NCBI GenBank assembly: GCA_031414415.1
Contig: JANNVK010000233.1
Coordinates: 9,341-73,340, forward strand
Source of the DNA: JANNVK01 sp031414415
GTDB taxonomy: Bacteria; Acidobacteriota; Blastocatellia; Pyrinomonadales; Pyrinomonadaceae
DNA length: 64,000 nucleotides
Direction of reading: 5' to 3'
The notes under the pieces: model-generated
Databases searched by the model: none
What the model was told of the DNA's origin: nothing
The model's input: the letters and a program-made list of their open reading frames with translations, nothing else
Part shown: piece after piece, positions 15,748-24,906 of the stretch
How the letters are laid out: each line of letters starts with the position of its first letter
How positions within the stretch are numbered: the stretch's first letter is position 1
Program-made: the position numbers and the translations under genes

Positions 15748-16997
15748 AACGAATTGTGATTTCAACTTTTGGTTCACTTGGCGATGTGCATCCGAAAATT
15801 GCTTTAGGTTTAGAACTCCGAAAACGTGGCTACGGAGTTGTTTTTAACGTGATGGAAGCCTTTCGCGAGAAGTTTCAAACGCTTGGATTTGAAATTTCGC
15901 CGCTTCGTCCAAATCTAAATCCTGAAGACAGAGAATTAGCTCGGCGTTTGATGGACATAAAAACCGGCTCGGAATTAATGTTTAAAGAAATTTTGATTCC
16001 AAATCTGCAAGCAATGTATGAGGATTTGACGCAAGCTGTTGCGAATGCTGATCTTTTAATTACCGGAGAAGTTGTATTACCGGCAAAATCAGTTGTTGAA
16101 AAAACAGGAATTAAATGGGTTTCAACCTCGCTGGCTCCAATTTCGTTTCTTTCAACAGACGATCCGTGTGTTTATCCGACAGCCGAAATACTTGAAAATT
16201 TTCGCTTTATGCCGAAATTTTTTCACGAATTTATTCTTTATACCGCAAAAAAAACACTCGTAAATTGGTTTGAACCTTATCGAAAATTTCGACGTGAACT
16301 TGGTTTAGACGAAAATCACGATCCGATGTTTGGCGATAAATATTCTAAAACATTGCATTTGGCGATGTTTTCAAAAGCCCTGGCAAAACCGCAACCTGAT
16401 TGGGCGAGATCGCTCCAAACCGGGTTTTGTTTTTACGATGGACAACAAGATTTTGGAAATATGCCCGAAGATTTGGTCAAGTTTTTAGATGTTGATGAGC
16501 CGCCGATTGTTTTCACTCTCGGAAGTGCCGCGGTAATGGATGCAAGAGATTTTTATGAGCAAAGTATTGCTGCCGCGAAACTTGTAAACAAAAGAGCTGT
16601 AATGTTTTATGGCATTTTCAATGAACCGCCAAAAGGTCTGGATAAAGACCGTGTCGGGTTTGATTACGCCCCATATTCGCAGATTTTTCCGAGAGCTTGT
16701 GCGGTCGTTCACCAAGGCGGAGTTGGCACAACATCGCAAGTTTTGCGTGCCGGAATTCCTTCAATTATTATGCCTTACTCACACGATCAGCCTGATAATG
16801 CGGCGAGATGCAAGCGTTTAGGTTTGAGTGAAACTATCAATCGGAACAAATATAATGCAGAAAATGTTGCAAAACTTCTTAATAAAATTTTGTCGGATTC
16901 AAATTACATTCAGCGTGCAAAAGAAGCGAAAAGAATTGTTAATTCTGAAAACGGCACTCAAATTGCGTGTGATGCGATTGAAATATTATTAAAATAG
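15744..16997 (+). CDS. GT1-family glycosyltransferase (UGT/rhamnosyltransferase-like)
   Basis: A 417-residue GT-B fold enzyme. The N-terminal acceptor half begins VISTFGSLGDVHPK, as in the GT28/UGT families. The C-terminal donor half has FTLGSAAVMD and the nucleotide-sugar signature VVHQGGVGTTSQVLRAGIPSIIMPYSHDQPDNAAR. The TTG start is supported by an AGGAG ribosome-binding site (15731-15735) and by the overlap with the small upstream gene. Such enzymes glycosylate lipids, carotenoids, macrolides or sterols. The P450 upstream makes a hydroxylated hydrophobic acceptor plausible. Confidence 0.9.
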   Translation: MKRIVISTFGSLGDVHPKIALGLELRKRGYGVVFNVMEAFREKFQTLGFEISPLRPNLNPEDRELARRLMDIKTGSELMFKEILIPNLQAMYEDLTQAVANADLLITGEVVLPAKSVVEKTGIKWVSTSLAPISFLSTDDPCVYPTAEILENFRFMPKFFHEFILYTAKKTLVNWFEPYRKFRRELGLDENHDPMFGDKYSKTLHLAMFSKALAKPQPDWARSLQTGFCFYDGQQDFGNMPEDLVKFLDVDEPPIVFTLGSAAVMDARDFYEQSIAAAKLVNKRAVMFYGIFNEPPKGLDKDRVGFDYAPYSQIFPRACAVVHQGGVGTTSQVLRAGIPSIIMPYSHDQPDNAARCKRLGLSETINRNKYNAENVAKLLNKILSDSNYIQRAKEAKRIVNSENGTQIACDAIEILLK

Positions 16998-17055
16998 GAA
17001 CCAAAACACATAGTTTTAAGATGTCTTGATTCCTATATTTTAAAATTCGAATTTG

Positions 17056-17572
17056 TTATTCACTTTTACTTGATTTTTTAGCTTCATCATCTTGATAGAC
17101 AATTTTCTTACCTGAACGAGCTTCAACAACCGCTAAAGTAGTGCGAATAACATCTTTCCCGATTTCATAAACAGCGGCTTGCTCTTTACCTTCCGAGTCT
17201 TTGTAGCCAATAGTTATGAAATGTTTTCGTTTCTTAGAAAATAATAAAAATAGACCAATTGGTGCAATTAGAATTGCGGTCGCAATTGCTGCTCCAACTC
17301 GCCGTCCAGCTTTTTGCCCATATTCAATATCAATAATTTGATCGTAAGGAATAGCATAAACGCCTTCTGTTTTATTGTAACTGTGTTCAAATTTTAACTC
17401 TTTCTCATCACTCGTATTTAAGACACCTTCAACAGACTTTTTAGCACCTGGAAATAGTTTTTCTTTCATTGTTCCGCCTTGATAAGCGGCACCTTTTGAA
17501 TCAATACCAGCAAATGCGATGACATTGAAAAGCAGACAACTGAGGACAACCGAAGTAATTAATTTTTTTCAT
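17056..17572 (-). CDS. Secreted hypothetical protein with a frameshift in an A7 tract
   Basis: The clean frame covers 17469-17056 (137 residues: MKEKLFPGAKKSV..., a hydrophobic segment AAIATAILIAPIGLFLLF, and a Lys/Ser-rich end). Just upstream the same frame continues without a start and encodes a good signal peptide, KKLITSVVLSCLLFNVIAFA. An ATG at 17572, preceded by an AAGGAA ribosome-binding site, is one base out of frame because of a run of seven A (17563-17569 on this strand). With six A the product would read MKKLITSVV... and be about 171 residues. Sequencing error, slippage or a true mutation are all possible. I do not recognise the domain. Confidence 0.6.
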
Positions 17573-17775
17573 TTTATTTTCCTTTAAATTGAGATTTAGG
17601 TGTGAAGGCTATCATAGATTTTAAACTACAACAAACATTTTCTTTAGTAGTCTATTAAAATGTGTAATAATTACTTTTATTTTTTAGCTGATTGGAATAG
17701 TTTTCAAATAATCTAGTAAAAAAATCTCATGAGGAAAGTAGTTTTAATTCTCAAAAAAAACATTTAAAAAAAATT

Positions 17776-18411
17776 GTGGAAAACTTAAAACATCTTTTAG
17801 ATAATAACCAGAAATGGTCGGCAAATGTTCGAGAAAAGCGTCCGACTTTTTTCGCGGATTTGGCTCAGCAACAAGCTCCGGAATATGTCTGGATTGGTTG
17901 CTCTGATAGTCGCGTGTCGGCGAGTAACATCGTCGGTTTGCTTCCGGGCGAGATTTTCGTTCATCGAAATCTCGCAAATTTGGTGATTCATACTGATATG
18001 AATTGTCTTTCGGTACTCCAATTTGCGGTTGAAGTTTTAAAAGTTAAGCATATAATTGTTTGCGGACATTATGGTTGCGGCGGCGTGCAAGCTGCGTTGG
18101 AAGAAAAACGACTTGGTTTGATTGATAATTGGCTGCGGCATATTCAAGACACAGCTAATCTTTACGAAGATTCTTTATCAAAAATTGATAAGCACGAAGA
18201 AAAGATAGACAAACTTTGTGAGCTAAATGTCGTCGAACAAGTGTTGAATGTTGGTGAAACTTCAATTGTCCGTGACGCTTGGGAACGCGGGCAAACGCTG
18301 ACAGTTCACGGTTGGATTTACGCTTTAAAAGATGGCATTATTCACGACTTAGACGTTTGTTTAGAAAATACATCAGATATGAAAAATCTTCGTCGGAGAT
18401 TTTTAAATTAA
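17776..18411 (+). CDS. can: Beta-class carbonic anhydrase
   Basis: A 211-residue beta carbonic anhydrase interconverting CO2 and bicarbonate. The zinc ligands and active-site pair are visible as CSDSR (Cys42, Asp44, Arg46) and CGHYGCGG (His98, Cys101). The start is GTG 17776; no Shine-Dalgarno sequence stands out in the A-rich leader. Only 3 bp separate its stop from the next gene, so the two are probably co-transcribed. No signal peptide is present, so it is cytoplasmic, unlike the downstream product. Confidence 0.95.
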   Translation: MENLKHLLDNNQKWSANVREKRPTFFADLAQQQAPEYVWIGCSDSRVSASNIVGLLPGEIFVHRNLANLVIHTDMNCLSVLQFAVEVLKVKHIIVCGHYGCGGVQAALEEKRLGLIDNWLRHIQDTANLYEDSLSKIDKHEEKIDKLCELNVVEQVLNVGETSIVRDAWERGQTLTVHGWIYALKDGIIHDLDVCLENTSDMKNLRRRFLN

Positions 18412-18414
18412 TTT

Positions 18415-20358
18415 ATGCGAATTACAAAATTATTTTTATTGCTTGCACTTTTAATTATTAGTGCTAACTCGTTTGTTTTTGGACAAATGGCACGCAAACC
18501 ATCGCCGACTCGCGAGCCGAAAGGTGCGATGGATAAAAAGCCGGATTCGAAAAAGAATTCACTTTTGAAAATCAATTCGCTCAAAGAATTTCAGACAATT
18601 GGGCGAACTTATCATCAAGGAACGCCTTACGCGATGTTGCACACGATGTTTGTGATAGATCGCAAAGCGAAAGATAAATTATATTTTGTAAACTCGCAAA
18701 GATTTCGTTTTCACAAGGATTTTTTGCTCGCAACCGGACTTGCACCGCTTGGAACTGATGTCAACAAAGGTGTCTATTATGATGAAAAACGGAGATTTAT
18801 TGTCGGGACAATTGCTTGGCAAACAACCGTGGATAAATGGACTTGGGAACTTTGGGAAGGTGATTTAGCCAACGGCGATCACATAAAAATTGCAAATTCC
18901 GCAATCAATGGTTTGTTTTTTGAGTCGGTAAATTATAAACCAAACTCAATTCGTCAGGAAGATGCTTCGGCAAATCTTGGAATTAAACGAGTTACGCAAG
19001 ATGAGATTAATAAAAACCTTGAATATCTCGCTTTGAACACCGGAAAAGCCGTTGGTCGGATTCACATTATTGACAAGCTCGACGATACTGTTGAAATTGG
19101 CGACAACGAAATATTGATTTTAAAAGAACTTCCGCTAAGTTTGCCGCCGGTTCGTGGCGTAATTGTCGCCAAACCTTCATCGCCACTTTCGCATATCAAT
19201 ATTTTAGCGAAAGGTTGGAATATTCCTAATGTTTATATCAAAGACGCAGATAAACTTTTTAAAGAATTTGACACTCGTTGGGTTTCGCTTGATGCAGATT
19301 TGACAAAATATCAAATAAAACCAGCGACAAAAGAGGTTTTAGATACAAATCCATCAATTTTACCACGTGAAGCACCGGCAAATTTAGAAGTAAGAAAAAT
19401 CGCAGGTTTACAAGAAATGCGAAAAAAAGACAGCATAATTTACGGTTCAAAATCGGCAAATCTTGGCGAAATGCTTAATGTAAAAATAGCAAATGTCATT
19501 GTTCCTGACGGATTTACCGTGCCTTTTTATTGGAATGATAAATTTATGAAAGACAACGGGTTTGACAAAATTATTGAAGAAAACCTTGATAATAATGATT
19601 TTGTGCATAACCCGAGAGTTCGCAAACAAAAATTAGAAGAATTACGAAATAAGATTCAAACCGGAACCTTTGACGAAAGTTTGAAGAAAGAAATCATCGA
19701 AAAATGGAAAACACAACTTGGCGGAAAAGGCGTTTTTGTTCGCAGTTCTTCAAACTCTGAAGATTTACCAAACTTTTCAGGTGCCGGACTTTATAAATCG
19801 GTCGCAAATGTAAAAGATGAAGAAAAATTGATTGAAGCCGTAAAAACAGTCTGGGCATCGCTGTGGAGATCTGAGGCTTACGAAGCAAGAGTTCGCAATT
19901 ATGTCGATCAGCAGACGGTTTTTATGTCTGCGTTAATTCAGATTGGAATTGATATGGATCGCGGCGGTGTAATGATTTCGAAAGATCCATTTGATGACGA
20001 AAATAAAAACTCGGTTTATATTAGTGCAGTTTGCGGACACAACTCGCAAATACCTGATAACAAAGGAATTCCTGAGCAAGTTTTGTTTAATCCGCGATCT
20101 AACTCGGTGATTTTAATGACTCTTTCACAACAAGAAAATTCTCTATCATTTGACGAAAACGGCGATTTAAAAGAATCTCGCGATAAATGTGCAAACAAAG
20201 AAGGGCGAGTTTTAAACGATTTTCAAACCAGAAGTTTGGCGAGAATTGCTTTGAACATTCGCAGAGTTTTTGGTGATAAAAAAGAACAAGACATCGAATG
20301 GGGAATAATAAAAGGTCAAATTTACGTTGTGCAAGCTCGACCTTATATTGAACGCTAA
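18415..20358 (+). CDS. Exported PEP/pyruvate-binding dikinase-like protein (glucan water dikinase order)
   Basis: A 647-residue protein with an N-terminal signal peptide (1-23, ending FVFGQ) and a charged linker. Residues about 205-290 form a phosphohistidine swivel domain with SPLSHINILAKG (His260), and residues about 340-645 form a PPDK-type ATP-grasp nucleotide-binding domain (GSKSANLGEML, VRSSSNSEDLPNFSGAGLYKS, VWASLWR, IEWGIIKGQIYVVQARP). This His-then-ATP order is that of alpha-glucan water dikinases; PPDK and PEP synthase have the reverse. The region at 50-200 is unassigned and could bind a substrate. Export of an ATP-dependent enzyme is odd. It is tightly linked to the carbonic anhydrase gene. 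Confidence 0.8.
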   Translation: MRITKLFLLLALLIISANSFVFGQMARKPSPTREPKGAMDKKPDSKKNSLLKINSLKEFQTIGRTYHQGTPYAMLHTMFVIDRKAKDKLYFVNSQRFRFHKDFLLATGLAPLGTDVNKGVYYDEKRRFIVGTIAWQTTVDKWTWELWEGDLANGDHIKIANSAINGLFFESVNYKPNSIRQEDASANLGIKRVTQDEINKNLEYLALNTGKAVGRIHIIDKLDDTVEIGDNEILILKELPLSLPPVRGVIVAKPSSPLSHINILAKGWNIPNVYIKDADKLFKEFDTRWVSLDADLTKYQIKPATKEVLDTNPSILPREAPANLEVRKIAGLQEMRKKDSIIYGSKSANLGEMLNVKIANVIVPDGFTVPFYWNDKFMKDNGFDKIIEENLDNNDFVHNPRVRKQKLEELRNKIQTGTFDESLKKEIIEKWKTQLGGKGVFVRSSSNSEDLPNFSGAGLYKSVANVKDEEKLIEAVKTVWASLWRSEAYEARVRNYVDQQTVFMSALIQIGIDMDRGGVMISKDPFDDENKNSVYISAVCGHNSQIPDNKGIPEQVLFNPRSNSVILMTLSQQENSLSFDENGDLKESRDKCANKEGRVLNDFQTRSLARIALNIRRVFGDKKEQDIEWGIIKGQIYVVQARPYIER

Positions 20359-20361
20359 CTT

Positions 20362-21186
20362 TTAAACTTCAAGTGCTGAAATCTGCGAAATGCGTTCAGT
20401 TATTGTGTTTAACTCAGCAAATCCGGGCAAATTATGAAGTTTTTGAGTGATATTTTTGTCGATCCAAGCCAAACCTTCTTTGTCGCCAAAAAGAGTTTTT
20501 ATTGTGTAGTTTGAATCTTCCGTCGCTTTTGCACCTTGCCCAACTGGAGCCCAAAACTTGCTAATGACAAATCTAGCAAGTTTTTGTGCAAATTCAGATT
20601 TCTGCAATTCAAGTCGGGCAATGTGCCAATAAAATTGCGTATGAGCAGATTCTTCACGCATAATTCCGCGTAATATTTGAGTCAAAACTGGATGATCTGC
20701 GAGTTTTATCAATCTTCGATAACCTTGCAACGTGCACATTTCGTTAATCGCACCAAACGTCATATGAACGCCCGTAAACTTTCTGCCGATGCAATTTGTG
20801 AGCATTGTCGAGACATATGCATTGGCTTTATAACTCCAAGAAACTTCATTTTTCATCTCATTTTGCCACGTGTTGCTCGTTTCTATTCCGGCTTCGTTGA
20901 GAAAACGATTGATAAGTTCGCCGTGAACCAATTCTTCAGTTCCCCACCGATCCATAAATTTGCTGATAATTTTATCTTTGCCTGTTGGAGTCCGCATCAA
21001 TTCTTGATGATACATTTCGGTAAGAGTTTCAACATCACGCATATAAATCAAGACCGGAATGAAGTTTTTATCGAGTGGAAATCGTTTAACATCTTCCCAC
21101 GCAATGGTTTCCATAAAGTCTTTCGTAATGGTTTGCGGTTGTTTTTCATACCAATTAAGGACATCTAAGTTTGTTTCGAAGCTCAT
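20362..21186 (-). CDS. Diiron acyl-ACP desaturase-like protein
   Basis: A 274-residue helical protein of the ferritin-like fatty acid desaturase type 2 group. Two carboxylate-histidine motifs that bind a diiron centre are visible: EELVHGE (about residue 80-86) and EESAHTQ (about 175-181). Stearoyl-ACP desaturase relatives introduce a double bond using O2 and ferredoxin. ATG 21186 (MSFETN) is preferred to the upstream ATG 21204 because of its spacing to GAGAAAAAA-type sequence, but this is weak. It converges with the dikinase gene at 3 bp. Substrate is not known. Confidence 0.8.
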   Translation of the reverse strand: MSFETNLDVLNWYEKQPQTITKDFMETIAWEDVKRFPLDKNFIPVLIYMRDVETLTEMYHQELMRTPTGKDKIISKFMDRWGTEELVHGELINRFLNEAGIETSNTWQNEMKNEVSWSYKANAYVSTMLTNCIGRKFTGVHMTFGAINEMCTLQGYRRLIKLADHPVLTQILRGIMREESAHTQFYWHIARLELQKSEFAQKLARFVISKFWAPVGQGAKATEDSNYTIKTLFGDKEGLAWIDKNITQKLHNLPGFAELNTITERISQISALEV

Positions 21187-21323
21187 ATTTTTTCTCTTGA
21201 CCATTTACTTCAGTCAAAAGATATACGCCTTAAACTTAAATACCGGATTTTATTAAATGTTTTGAGAATCAATCAATACTTGCTAACCGTGTATTTTCAA
21301 GCTATTTGTGGCACAATTATTCT

Positions 21324-21857
21324 ATGAATAAGACAAGTATTTTATGTTTTGCACTTTTAATTTTTATAGCAACTTTTTTAGGTTGTAACAATTCGCAACC
21401 AGCTGTTTCAAATCAAAAAGCTATTCCTGCTGAGAAAAAAACTGAACAATCTGTCGCGAGTCATACAACCGAAAACCCGACTCCGCCAATCGCCAGTAAT
21501 TCAAATTCAACAACTTCAAATTCTGCACAAACAGCCGGAAATTCTCCGATGGCAAAAGCAGTTGATGTTGCTGATATGACTAAAAGCATTGAAAAAGCCG
21601 AGACCGAATTTAAGAAAAACGCCAAAGATGAAAACGCAAAAAAAGCACTTTCAGATGCTTATTTTGTGAGAGCCTTTGCCTTAACCGAAGCAGCACAATA
21701 TCGTGCGGCACTCGGAGATTTTCGTAAAGGTTTAAAATTAGATACGGGCAATAAAGAAGCCAAAGATATGCACGATCAGATACTTACAATATTTAAAAGC
21801 ATCGGACGCGAGCCGCCAAAAGAAGGCGATGAGCCACAACCAATGCCAATTAAATAA
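21324..21857 (+). CDS. Lipoprotein with TPR-like C-terminus
   Basis: A 177-residue protein starting at ATG 21324. The signal peptide MNKTSILCFALLIFIATFLGC ends in a lipobox (FLGC), so lipidation at Cys21 is expected. A low-complexity Ser/Thr/Asn linker follows (to about 75), then a helical region (KSIEKAETEFKKNAKDENAKKALSDAYFVRAFAL, with YRAALGDFRKGLKLD) resembling two tetratricopeptide repeats. The role is unknown. It precedes efp by 118 bp. Confidence 0.65.
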   Translation: MNKTSILCFALLIFIATFLGCNNSQPAVSNQKAIPAEKKTEQSVASHTTENPTPPIASNSNSTTSNSAQTAGNSPMAKAVDVADMTKSIEKAETEFKKNAKDENAKKALSDAYFVRAFALTEAAQYRAALGDFRKGLKLDTGNKEAKDMHDQILTIFKSIGREPPKEGDEPQPMPIK

Positions 21858-21975
21858 TTTTTTTTCTGATATTTAGCAATTTGTTAAGCGAAATTAACTT
21901 TTTGCTTGCAGAAATTATATTTAGATTTTTTGAAAAATCAGACCAAATTTAAATTCGGAGTTTTAAAAACAACTT

Positions 21976-22539
21976 ATGGCACTTTCAGCAACTAATATTC
22001 GCAAGGGAATGACAATTATTTTTGAAGGAACACCTTGCAAAGTAATGGATTTTCATCATCACACGCCCGGAAATTTGCGTGCAATGGTTCAAACTCGTTT
22101 GCGAAATCTTAAAACCGGAAACTCATTTGAGCATCGTTTTCGTTCAAACGACACTATTGATAAAGCCGTTCTCGAAAATCATAAAATGGAATATCTTTAT
22201 TCTGATGGCGAAATGCACAATTTTATGAACACCGAAAACTATGAACAAGTTGCCTTGAGCGAAGAAGATTTAGGCGATGCCGCACAATGGTTGATGGCTG
22301 GATTAGTTATTGATATTGAGTTTTACGATGGTTCGCCGATTGGTATTGAGCTTCCGGCTTCAATGGAATTGACCGTTGTTGAAACTGACCCAATCTTGAA
22401 AAGTGCAACTGTTTCAAACTCTAATAAACCTGCAAAATTGGAAAACGGTGTTTCAATTTCTGTGCCGCCATTTATTGTCGAAGGCGAAAAAATTAAGGTT
22501 AATCCAACCGAAGCAAAATATCTGGAAAGAGTTAAGTAA
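21976..22539 (+). CDS. efp: Elongation factor P
   Basis: A 187-residue EF-P, which relieves ribosome stalling at polyproline. All three domains are present (NIRKGMTIIFEGTPCKV; EHRFRSND; the C-terminal OB fold ending FIVEGEKIKVNPTEAKYLERV). The tip of the domain I loop reads TPGNLRAMV, with Asn33 where EpmA-type EF-Ps carry lysine and EarP-type carry arginine. So this EF-P either works unmodified or uses a different modification. No epmA, epmB or earP gene is in the window. Confidence 0.97.
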   Translation: MALSATNIRKGMTIIFEGTPCKVMDFHHHTPGNLRAMVQTRLRNLKTGNSFEHRFRSNDTIDKAVLENHKMEYLYSDGEMHNFMNTENYEQVALSEEDLGDAAQWLMAGLVIDIEFYDGSPIGIELPASMELTVVETDPILKSATVSNSNKPAKLENGVSISVPPFIVEGEKIKVNPTEAKYLERVK

Positions 22540-22604
22540 TTATTTTCTTATTCTTGAGTTATAATGCTAGACGAAATAATAACTTGAGCTTAGCTGGCTA
22601 AATA

Positions 22605-23906
22605 ATGTTTTTCGTTTACAGTCTAATTTACACAATCAGTTTTATACTTATGCTCCCGTTTTTTTTATTAAAAAGCGGGAAGTATTTTTCTGGTTTTCGA
22701 CAACGATTTGGGAGCTTGCCCGAATTGCCCGAATCAGACAAAAAAACGTTGTGGTTGCATTGCGTATCTGTTGGTGAGACGAATGCTGCTCGTCCGTTAG
22801 TCGAAAAACTTCTCGAACATTTTCCTGATTATCGCCTTGTTATTTCAAACACCACAAAAACCGGACATCAACTTGCGACTCGTATTTTTGCCGAAAAAAC
22901 GGATTTAGTATTCTATTTTCCATTTGACTGGAAATTTACCGTTCGGCGTGCACTAAAAAAAATTAATCCTGATGTTGTTTTATTGATGGAAACCGAATTG
23001 TGGTTTAATTTTATCCGCGAAGCTCATAAAGGCGGTGCCAAAGTTGCGATTGTTAATGGTCGAATTTCAGAAAAATCATTTAAACGATATTCAATAATCA
23101 CAAATGCAATGCGTTGGGTTTTGCACTATGTTGATTTAGCGTTGGTGCAAACTCAAATAGATGCACGACGTTTTAGCGATTTAGGTTTGCGGCGAACAAA
23201 AATTAAAATAATCGGAAGTTTGAAGTTTGATCAAGACCGCGATGCGTCAGAAAGTGCTTTAACACAACAACTTACAGAAAGATTTGCTGTTTCAGAAGAC
23301 GCTCCAATAATTCTTGCAGCTAGCACACATTCGCCCGAAGAAAAATGGATTTTAGCAGCTTTTAAAGAAGTTTATAAATCAGCTGATGGAAAATTGCCTC
23401 GATTAATGATTGCTCCGCGGCATCCTGAAAGATTTGAGGAAGTTAAACAAATCATCAAAAACTCCGGTTTTGACTGGGCAACACGGAGCGAAACGCCGTC
23501 TGCACGTGACAAAGCCGCTGAAGTTATTTTACTTGATACGATTGGCGAACTTCGTGCGACATTTCCGCTTGCTTCGATTGTTTTTGTTGGTGGAAGTTTG
23601 ATAAAACACGGCGGTCAAAACATTCTCGAACCTGCATCTGCAAAAAAAGCAATTATTACCGGATTTTACACAATGAATTTTGAAGAAATTGTTAGTGATT
23701 TTATCGCTCGAGAAGCAATTATTCAGATACCAAAACTTTCAGAAAACGAAATTGTTCCAAAGCTGACTGAGGTTTTTTTGGAACTCTTGAAAGATGACAA
23801 ACATCGACTCAAACTTGCTGAAAATGCTGCAACCGTGATGCGTGTCAGCCGTGGCTCGACAGATCGGACAATTGATAGCTTGAAAGAGCTTTTTTACCAT
23901 AAATAA
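22605..23906 (+). CDS. waaA: 3-deoxy-D-manno-octulosonic acid (Kdo) transferase
   Basis: A 433-residue membrane-anchored GT-B enzyme that transfers Kdo from CMP-Kdo to lipid A precursor. An N-terminal hydrophobic anchor (1-25) is followed by LWLHCVSVGETNAARPLV, ISNTTKTGHQLA, FYFPFDWKFTVRRAL and VLLMETELWFNF, all typical of WaaA. The donor domain has ILAASTHSPEE, IAPRHPERFEEV and VFVGGSLIKHGGQNILEPA. It lies 4 bp before lpxK, forming a lipid A/core pair. Confidence 0.95.
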   Translation: MFFVYSLIYTISFILMLPFFLLKSGKYFSGFRQRFGSLPELPESDKKTLWLHCVSVGETNAARPLVEKLLEHFPDYRLVISNTTKTGHQLATRIFAEKTDLVFYFPFDWKFTVRRALKKINPDVVLLMETELWFNFIREAHKGGAKVAIVNGRISEKSFKRYSIITNAMRWVLHYVDLALVQTQIDARRFSDLGLRRTKIKIIGSLKFDQDRDASESALTQQLTERFAVSEDAPIILAASTHSPEEKWILAAFKEVYKSADGKLPRLMIAPRHPERFEEVKQIIKNSGFDWATRSETPSARDKAAEVILLDTIGELRATFPLASIVFVGGSLIKHGGQNILEPASAKKAIITGFYTMNFEEIVSDFIAREAIIQIPKLSENEIVPKLTEVFLELLKDDKHRLKLAENAATVMRVSRGSTDRTIDSLKELFYHK

Positions 23907-23910
23907 CCAG

Positions 23911-24906
23911 ATGAAAAATCTGCTTTTACATCCTTTGAGCAAATTATTTGAAGCAGTTTCAAAAACTCGCTCACTTCTCTATAAAAAAGGCTATCTCGAA
24001 ACCCAATCATTAGATTGTAAAACTATAAGTGTTGGAAACATTACGGTTGGCGGAACCGGCAAAACGCCTTTAGTAGCTTTTATCGCCGAGTTTTTAGCAG
24101 ATAACGGCGAAAAAGTTTGTGTTTTGACACGTGGTTATGGTCGAGATAATTCAAATAAAAGAGTTTTAGTTTCTGACGGTGAAACTGTTTTTGCGAACGC
24201 CAGACAAAGTGGCGATGAACCTTTCGAACTCGCCGAAAAACTACTCGGAAAATCTGCAATAATTGCTGATAAAAAGCGTTTTGAAGCCGGAAAATGGGCG
24301 ATTGAAAACCTCAATATTTCGACATTTATTTTGGACGATGGATTTCAACATATTCAGCTTAAACGAGATTTGGACATAGTTTGTATTGATGCCACAAATT
24401 CTTTCGGCAACTATAACTTATTGCCAGCAGGCATTTTAAGAGAATCTTTAAACAGTTTGCAGCGTGCGGATGCGTTTGTTATTACTCGTGCAAATCTAAT
24501 AAAAAGTTCCGATTCTATACAAAATTTGATTGCTGAAATTAAGATTTATTCAAACTCACCAGTTTTTGTGACGAGTAATAAAATCGTCCACAATTTACAA
24601 AATACTAATCAGAATTTCTTTGCATTTTGCGGTTTAGGAAATCCACAAAATTTTTTTGAGCAATTAATGAACGACGGTTTTGATGTTCGAGGAACTAAAA
24701 TTTTTGGCGATCATTATAAATATTCACAACAGGATGTGCTTGAAATAGAACAACTTGCTATTGTTTGCGGTGCAAAATATTTGTTGACAACAGCAAAAGA
24801 TGAGGTGAAACTTCGAGATTTAAAGTTTTCAATGCCACTTGAAATTGTTGAAAGTAAATTAATTTTTGAAGATTTCGAAGGTTTTAAAAAACTAATATTT
24901 AATTGA
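23911..24906 (+). CDS. lpxK: Tetraacyldisaccharide 4'-kinase
   Basis: A 331-residue LpxK that phosphorylates the 4' position of the lipid A disaccharide at the inner membrane. The P-loop VGNITVGGTGKTPLV (Lys51), the VLTRGYGR and SGDEPFELA segments, and ILDDGFQHIQLKRDLDIVCID are clear. Length is normal. Its 3' end overlaps the convergent kinase-like gene by 15 bp. Confidence 0.96.
   Translation: MKNLLLHPLSKLFEAVSKTRSLLYKKGYLETQSLDCKTISVGNITVGGTGKTPLVAFIAEFLADNGEKVCVLTRGYGRDNSNKRVLVSDGETVFANARQSGDEPFELAEKLLGKSAIIADKKRFEAGKWAIENLNISTFILDDGFQHIQLKRDLDIVCIDATNSFGNYNLLPAGILRESLNSLQRADAFVITRANLIKSSDSIQNLIAEIKIYSNSPVFVTSNKIVHNLQNTNQNFFAFCGLGNPQNFFEQLMNDGFDVRGTKIFGDHYKYSQQDVLEIEQLAIVCGAKYLLTTAKDEVKLRDLKFSMPLEIVESKLIFEDFEGFKKLIFN

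Noticed and set aside
21309..21322. Sigma54-like promoter TGGCAC-N5-TTCT
   Set aside because: The -12 element does not match TTGC and the site ends at the start codon of the lipoprotein, too close to be a promoter.
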